In this document: positions 57,801-64,000 of the stretch, piece after piece
Position numbering within the stretch: the stretch's first letter is position 1
Layout: each line of letters begins with the position of its first letter
DNA from: Climacteris rufus
Lineage: Eukaryota; Chordata; Aves; Passeriformes; Climacteridae
Assembly: GCA_013398175.1 (NCBI GenBank)
Contig: VZRZ01004280.1
Span: 1-64,000, forward strand
Direction: 5' to 3'
Length of the DNA: 64,000 nucleotides
Translations under genes and position numbers: made by a program
The notes under the pieces: generated by a model
What the model was told of the DNA's origin: nothing
What the model saw: the letters and a program-made list of their open reading frames with translations, nothing else
The model's database searches: none

Positions 57801-60414
57801 CCACTCCTGTCTTCCAGCTCCCATCCCACAACAGGGCAGCCAGGTCCACCCAGGACTTGCCCAGCTGGAGGAGACATCCTTGCTTCTGGCTGCAGAGCCT
57901 GGAATGGGCTGGGGAAACATAATGAAAACCTTGAGCCAGATGAAAGCATCTTCTGCACACAGGCAGAGGGCTGCTGAGGCAGATAGAGACCAGGATCCCA
58001 TGACCCACAGCATGGATGTTGCATTAGGTTGTGTGAAGAGGGCTGGGGAGAACCTTGGGAACAGTAAGGAATGTAAGGATGGAGAAATCATTGTGCCAAG
58101 TCTAGAAAATCTGGACAAAATTTGAAGGCAATGCAGTCAGAGTAGGCCCAAAAAGAAAAGGCAGGAAGAGTGGGCTGGTGCAGGGAAGCAAAGGGGATTT
58201 CTATAGCCATGTCATTTGGGATGGGAAGTTAGGGGAGAAAAATTTGTGCTGCTGAAGGTGGGGATGGTGAAGAAAGTGTGGGCAGGAGTTATTAGTGGGG
58301 GCAAGATGAGAAAAGCAAAGGCAGAAGTTGTTGAATCTTACTGCAGGGAGAGAAGAGGAGAGGAGAAAAAAAGGAAAGTGAATTTGGTGTGAATGAGAAG
58401 GAAGGCATTAGCAGGAATGGAAATGGGTCTAAAATGTTTATGTAGGAAGAATAGGTTTTGGGCTGCTCTTCCTGCAAGAACATGCAAGAGACATGCAAGA
58501 GCTCGCAGTTACAGAGAGGTCAGACTAACAGCACACATGAAAATATCCTTCGCAGTGAAGTGGTTACTGTGGTAAGGAATAGGGACAAGTCTGCCAGAGG
58601 AGGGATTGGCAAATGGTGATGACACCTTCACTGGCAAGGCCTGCAGAGGTGACTCGAGGGGCAGACACCAAGGGATTAAAGTCCAGCTCCTGGCACAGAC
58701 TGGGCTAAAGGTTCATCAGGGGAGGATCTGGATGGAGTCACCACCACGTCTGTTAGTTTCCCCTCGGAGATGGAAATGGTAAGGAGGAGCCTGGGAGTAG
58801 AGACTGGGCAGGTGAACAGGCACTATCCTGGGAGGTGAAGCATGAAACCACCAGTTTTTGGAAATGAGACATGGCTACAAGAGAGCTGTGAACAACTGCT
58901 TCAATGGAGACAGGGCTGGGAGAGCTGCTCCAGGGCTTTAAGGAGAAGAACCCAGGAGCACCCCCAGAAGGGAGTGAGGAGAGTGGTGGCCTGGAGAGTT
59001 GTGGGGTTTCCCTCCATCCTTATGACTGGTGGCCCCGTGGTTCCTTCCCACTGACTCAGAGAATTTCCAGAGACCCTGCTGAGAACTCGCCCTGCACGCA
59101 TCAAAACTTTTTTGTGGCTGGATTTTTTTGAGCATCAAAAATGCAAAAGAAATTTTCTAGCTCCTCTCTGTGTTTCTAAGAAACGGAGTTGGTCACTGGG
59201 AAAGCACATGTCAGATGGGAACTGGGTTGTCTGTCTCTCTGTCTGCCTGTTGTCTGTCCTCAGGCAGGACCTCCTGGGTTGTTGGACAGATAGGTAGAAG
59301 TGCAGAATCCTAACAGCTACAGTCAGGGCTGTCACCACCCTGCCACCTCACCGGGGTCACAACTGCAAGTCTGAAAGGCTACATGAGAGACAGTGTGAAT
59401 GCAGCCCTGCTTTTGGCAGGAAAGATAACTTCTAATACTTAAAAGTAAAAATTCTTGCTTTATGTAACTCTTAAAAGCAAAAGTTTTACCTCTTTAATGC
59501 TTTGCTACTTTATTTCTTTACTGGTCATGGATAACCACACAGCCCTCTCAGATGTAAGTGCCTTCTGTCCTCGGGGACATCTATTTGGTTCCATGTGTCT
59601 GAAAGACAGAGCCTGGATTTCCACAGATGGAGGAGCACAACTCTGCCCCAGCAGCCGCCAGGGAGGAAACCTCACACCGGGCCAGGAGCAGCTCAGCAGA
59701 GCTACCTGCTGCTGCTATCAAGCTGCTTTTACTTTTTTCCTTGGCTTTTTATTAAAGAGACCCCACAGTGGTGGTGAGGACCCCATGCATGCTCTCAGTG
59801 TGTGAGCACTTGGCTGGTGCTCATTTACATTTCCCTGTGTTGTGTCAGGCTGGCTGCCTCAGTAAATACCCCCAAATGCTTGTGGCCTGTGCTGAGATCT
59901 TCTTGTCCTTGCATGACTGAAGGGATCTCACACACTTCCATGCAGAGGACTCAGAGGTGGCACAGAAAAGCCATTACACTGTAATCAGCTGAAAAGGACT
60001 ATTCAAAGCTTATGAAGCCAGAGATATCTTCTGTTTTTTTTTCTCAAGTCAATAATTGTAAAACTATTCAAGCTACTCAGGGATAGAGAAAGTTATCAAA
60101 GAGCTGAAAAGAGGCAAATTCAGACATGCCTTGGCTGTGCAGGCTGCACATCCAACCTTTTTCTCATAGAAGGAATGTAGCTGTTTCCATGTTGAAAAAA
60201 TAACATGACTAAGATGTAGTGTGTTTGAATAATAAAGCAACCCTGTCTGGGCCCCACTGAGTGTTAAAGCAAGACTAAACTTGTAACGTGTGCCTTCGAA
60301 GCCTCTGACTGATAGGTGATGTTTTGTCTGAACTTCTCAAACCTCTCAAATTCAGGAATGGCCCAGGCTGATCCTGCCAATACTGTTCCAGCAGAATGGA
60401 TGTCATCCTCAAGG
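54866..60414. other. Intergenic, nothing recognised
   Basis: About 5.5 kb. The longest open frames (57582-58118 on -, 57634-58125 on +) overlap each other and match nothing I know. The only distinct element is a 30 bp tandem duplication at 55788-55847. Confidence 0.55.
55788..55847. repeat. Tandem duplication, 2 x 30 bp
   Basis: Unit starting catcctctttactcatttgg occurs twice back to back (55788-55817, 55818-55847) with one mismatch (gtactgata / gtattgata). A recent slippage-type duplication. Confidence 0.95.
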
Positions 60415-60545
60415 CATAGAATCACAGAATGGTTTGGGTTGCAAGAGACCTTAAAGATCATCTCATTCCAACCCCCTGCCATGGGCAGGGACTCCTGCCT
60501 CCAGATCAACTTGCTCAGAGGCCCACCCAGCCTGGCCTTGGGCAT
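60415..60545 (-). mobile_element. CR1 fragment (3' end)
   Basis: Begins catagaatcacagaatggtt, then agaccttaaagatcatctca, ccccctgccatgggcaggga, ggcccacccagcctggcctt. Similarity fades after about 60545; it may extend to about 60660. Confidence 0.88.
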
Positions 60546-63500
60546 GGTGCTGTTCTCACTGAGCCATCAGCCTGTCCCCTTGCTCCACTCCTCACAGCTG
60601 TAGCTCCTCTTGGCTGTGCCTGGCTGGATAACCTTGGTCTTGGGAAATGCACCATCTTGAACAGAAGAAGGTCTGAGACTGTGGGTACAACTGGCAAAGT
60701 CAGGGAGGCCCCTGTGAGCTGTAGGCTCATGGGTTCATGTGGCTGTCACTTGAGCCAGAGATGAGAAAAAAAATGGGGAAGAGCAGTGCCAGCATTTAGA
60801 CTTTGGGACCATTTGTTGTTCTGCCTAGGTGCTTTGAAAGTGATGGATAACACTCAGATTAATTGCTTGGGTCATTCACCTTTTTTCTTTAGTGTTTTGG
60901 AGAAAAAACCCTTTAAGTCACAAATTCTTCCCCCTTCCCTCCCCCAGCCTACAAAGCTGTGAATGGCCCTGAGGTCACTTTCAGCTGCCATTACAAGGGT
61001 TTTGGACAGATGTTTAGCATCCTTGGGGAGCAGTAGTTTCATCTGGATGATTGACACTTGTCATATGAAAATTGTGGAGTGGTGAGGATTCTATTTTCAA
61101 GAATGGAGACTATTCCCGTGGCCCAGGGATGATCTTAAAATCACAACCATGCATTACCTTCCCATGGTTTATCCTAGGTTTTTAGAGCTGGTCTCATCCC
61201 ACCCAATATTTTACAGAGACTCTGGTTCCCCCCGTTCCCCCTCCCGCCCAGTTCAGTCAATATGTTTTCCCTAAACCACCAGCAGCAGCAGCACCACCAG
61301 AAATGAACAAATAAATAAATAAATATTCCTGCATCCCAAAAGCAGATCAATTATTTAGGGTGCTTCCTGGGTATAAAATCTCTGGAGCAGCAACATTTAA
61401 GAGGCTGTGGATCAGCTGCTTTGCAGTGTCATGAAAATTTCATGCTCTCTTGGCAAGGAAGTTAGTGAGTCAGGCAAATGAGCTCTGATGCTGTCTCCCT
61501 GACCTGGATACAGACATACAGAGTTTCAGATTACTGCCGTGGGTGTTTGGCTCAGAGAGGGAGAGACCCAAGTGCATTTAGGCCTTTGACATCCAAGGAG
61601 TCCCAGTTTCAAATGTGCAACACCCCTAAGCATGTTTTGAGAGTTTCAGCCCTGGTGACCCTAAAATAAAAAATTAATAACAGAAAGCCTTACAGATGGA
61701 TTATTGGTTTCTAAATGCAAAGGCTCAGTCAGCACAGAACATCCACCTGAGAGTAATTTTATTGACCTGCTGGCAGTCACTCCTCCAGCTCCTGGTCAAT
61801 CCTGCTGCAGCCCCAAGGGCAGCGTGTCTCACCTGGTCTGCAAAGTGTGGCTGGAGGTGGCAAAGAAGTAGAAGCAGAAATGTACCAAACAGTTGCTAAA
61901 GTGTTGAAGTTTAAAAAAGCCAAGTATGGGAGAAATGAGGGAAAAGAAAGAATAAAAAGCAAAACAGTAGAGCCAGTAGGCAGGTTTAGCCACAGCAGAA
62001 GTTATTTCTACAAAGTGAGAACCTGAATTTATGAGTTGCTTACAGCTCGGTGACACCAATTTTGCTGTACTGTGTTGCTTTATTTGCTGCTCCTGGCTGT
62101 CACACTCCCACGCTCCCCTGCAAGGCGTCAGGACCCTTTCATCCACCTCGCAAATATTCTCTGCTGCTGCCAGCCCGGGGCTGCTGCAGCCCGGAGCTGA
62201 AGGTACCGACTGTGGCCAGACGATGTCACACCAATCCCGCGGATGCTCCGCAGCAGGGCGTTCATCTCCCGGCCACAAGCACTGCAGTGGAGGGTGCCTC
62301 TTGTCCTGCTGCATTAATGCCTTCTCAGGCTCTCCTTTTTGTACCAATCACACAGCACAGAAGGTGCCATTAAGGCTTTAAAATTTAATGAGCTCTAATA
62401 AAACCTCTGCCTGTGATATACAACCCAAGAACAGGCTATGCTGCGGGAAGGTTGCATTTGTGTGTGCCTTTATATCTTTCCCTCCTCTCTGTTTTAACTA
62501 TATATTCCCAATCACTTTAATAGTATTTCTGCATCTTCAGGAGTTATTGCAGATTAACTCCATAAAGGTAGGTGGGTGTATCTGCCCCACCTGGCTGGAG
62601 TGTTTGCATTCCTGACACCCTGATGAATGCAAACCTGCCTAAATCTTGGCTTGGCTGAAATGATTATGCCTAAATCCTGCTTGATGACTTCCCAGCCCAC
62701 GGAAACAAACGGGAAGTCCATCCCCTCTCCTGATTTGACAAGAGTTCATCCTCTAAGTTTCCAGGGTGCAAGAAGCTCTGTAAGTGGCTATATCCCATAA
62801 GCTTTCTCAGCACATCACTGTTCTGCTCTGGAAACAGATGGCACTGGTCTAAGCCCTCTCTCAGGCTCTTGGAAACCCAGACTGAACTTCTATTTCCTAT
62901 GGTTTATGTAGAGCCTCCCATGTCCTGAAAAAGTGCCATGAGCATCCAACTGTTAGATCCTCTGGGGTCTGGTATCAAAGTCTCCTGCTGAAGCTGTTCC
63001 ATGTGGTATAAATAATTAAAGATTCACTGGACCAGAGAGAAGAAGTGGGAGATGGACTCTCCTTCCCCACAGTCAGGACACTTGTGTGTGTAATGTGGGA
63101 AAGTCAAGTTACAGGCTCCTGCTCCAGTGAACAGCTAACTAGCAGCACAGGCTGGAGCAGCTCCAACAAGAGAGGCTGAGACCCCACCCCCCTTTCCAGG
63201 ACCATCCAGTGCTTGCTCATTTGGGTATTTCCCTGAAACAGAAGAGAAAGAAAATGAAGAGCAACCTTCAAAATCTGCCAGCCCCTTAACTGAGAGGGGC
63301 TGAGATGTCTCTGTGGGAAGAACCTGAGCTACCTCCCATGAAACCTGAAGGATGAGCTGTATCAGAAGGGTCCATTCAGTTTTGTGTCTGTCTCCAGCTT
63401 TGGCTGAAGTCAGGTTCTGGTGAAAGTGCAAAACCACAGGGTAAATCTTTAATGATACCTCCCCAGGACATGCACCGGACCAACAGGAGTGATGACTATC

Positions 63501-64000
63501 CCAAGTGGACAAAAACACCTGGTCACCTCTCCTGTGTTCTCCATGATTTATTCTGGAGTCTTACCCAGTTAGCTCATTTCCTACAAACTTAAGCCCCTTA
63601 TTTTTCTTATACCAGCAGAGGGCTGGACACCCAAATCTGAGCTGGGAGATCCCTGGGGTGGCCCTGTGCCCCAGAGGTGAGCACAGCAACTCATCTGTAG
63701 ATTTGCTGCTGTGCAGTACCAAGCATTGTGCACGTCTGGAAGCCACAGGCACCACCACAGCACAGACCTGAGTGCTGGTTCCTTGTTTTACCACCACAGG
63801 TGTGGCACCAGTCTCTATTGTTTCTCACTTGATGCTTTAGTGACCTGGGTGTGCAAGAGCATCTGAGGTGATTTTATTTTAGTGTCAGGTTGGATTTGCT
63901 CATCTTGCAAAAAGAAAGGGGGAAAGAAAAAGTGTTTCTTTTTGAAATAAGCCTCCATCAAAGGATCTCTCAATTCCCTACACTGTTGCACCAATTTTAA
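60546..64000. other. Right flank, nothing recognised
   Basis: No convincing coding exon. A small GC-richer stretch lies at about 62090-62290. In human, JAG2 follows GPR132 on this side, but I recognise no Jagged (DSL/EGF) exon, so it is probably outside the window. Confidence 0.5.
61309..61324. repeat. (AAAT)4 microsatellite
   Basis: Four perfect AAAT units, 24 bp after a short (CAG)n run near 61281. Confidence 0.85.

Noticed and set aside
57582..58125. Overlapping 163-178 codon frames on opposite strands
   Set aside because: Mutually overlapping and without recognisable homology; consistent with chance in GC-moderate sequence.
1..64000. CRISPR arrays, operons, bacterial or phage features, tRNA or rRNA genes
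   Set aside because: Nothing of this kind is seen; the sequence is vertebrate nuclear DNA. Short tandem repeats lack regular unique spacers.
60546..64000. Exons of JAG2, expected beyond GPR132 from human gene order
   Set aside because: No DSL/EGF-type cysteine pattern found in any open frame here.

Overview
This window is vertebrate nuclear DNA, most probably from a bird. It has few genes in much non-coding sequence, vertebrate CpG islands, and several CR1 LINE fragments, one of them ending in the ATTCTGTA-type tail typical of avian/reptilian CR1. Two single-exon coding regions are clear, both on the minus strand: CDCA4 (8139-8888) and GPR132/G2A (33105-34196). In human 14q32.33 they are also neighbours (CDCA4-GPR132-JAG2, all same strand), so the block looks conserved. 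Bird rather than another sauropsid is an inference; I do not name a species.

Layout. 1-6.8 kb: no recognised gene, but several exon-like minus-strand segments with good splice signals. 6.8-14.9 kb: CDCA4, with 3' UTR, one coding exon, a ~5.8 kb first intron and a non-coding first exon in a CpG island. That island (about 14.1-16.4 kb) holds a 69-base N gap and is split by a CR1 insertion. 17.2-19.3 kb: a decayed intronless copy of SHCBP1, carrying frameshifts, stops, an internal deletion and a nested solo LTR. 20.3-20.8 kb: an orphan CpG island. 28.6-30.6 kb: a ~1 kb direct duplication joined by a single N, probably an assembly artefact. 33.1-34.2 kb: GPR132 coding exon. 34.2-64 kb: no convincing exon; CR1 pieces, short tandem repeats and inverted repeats, presumably GPR132 upstream/intron sequence and intergenic DNA.

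The genes do not form an operon or pathway. CDCA4 is a nuclear SERTA-domain transcriptional regulator linked to the E2F/cell cycle; GPR132 is a lipid/acid-responsive class A GPCR of immune cells. The SHCBP1 copy is dead.

I found no wholly new biological system. The best items for follow-up are the SHCBP1 retrocopy with its nested LTR (retrocopies are uncommon in birds), the CR1-split promoter island of CDCA4, the possible unannotated minus-strand gene at the left end, and the suspected false duplication.
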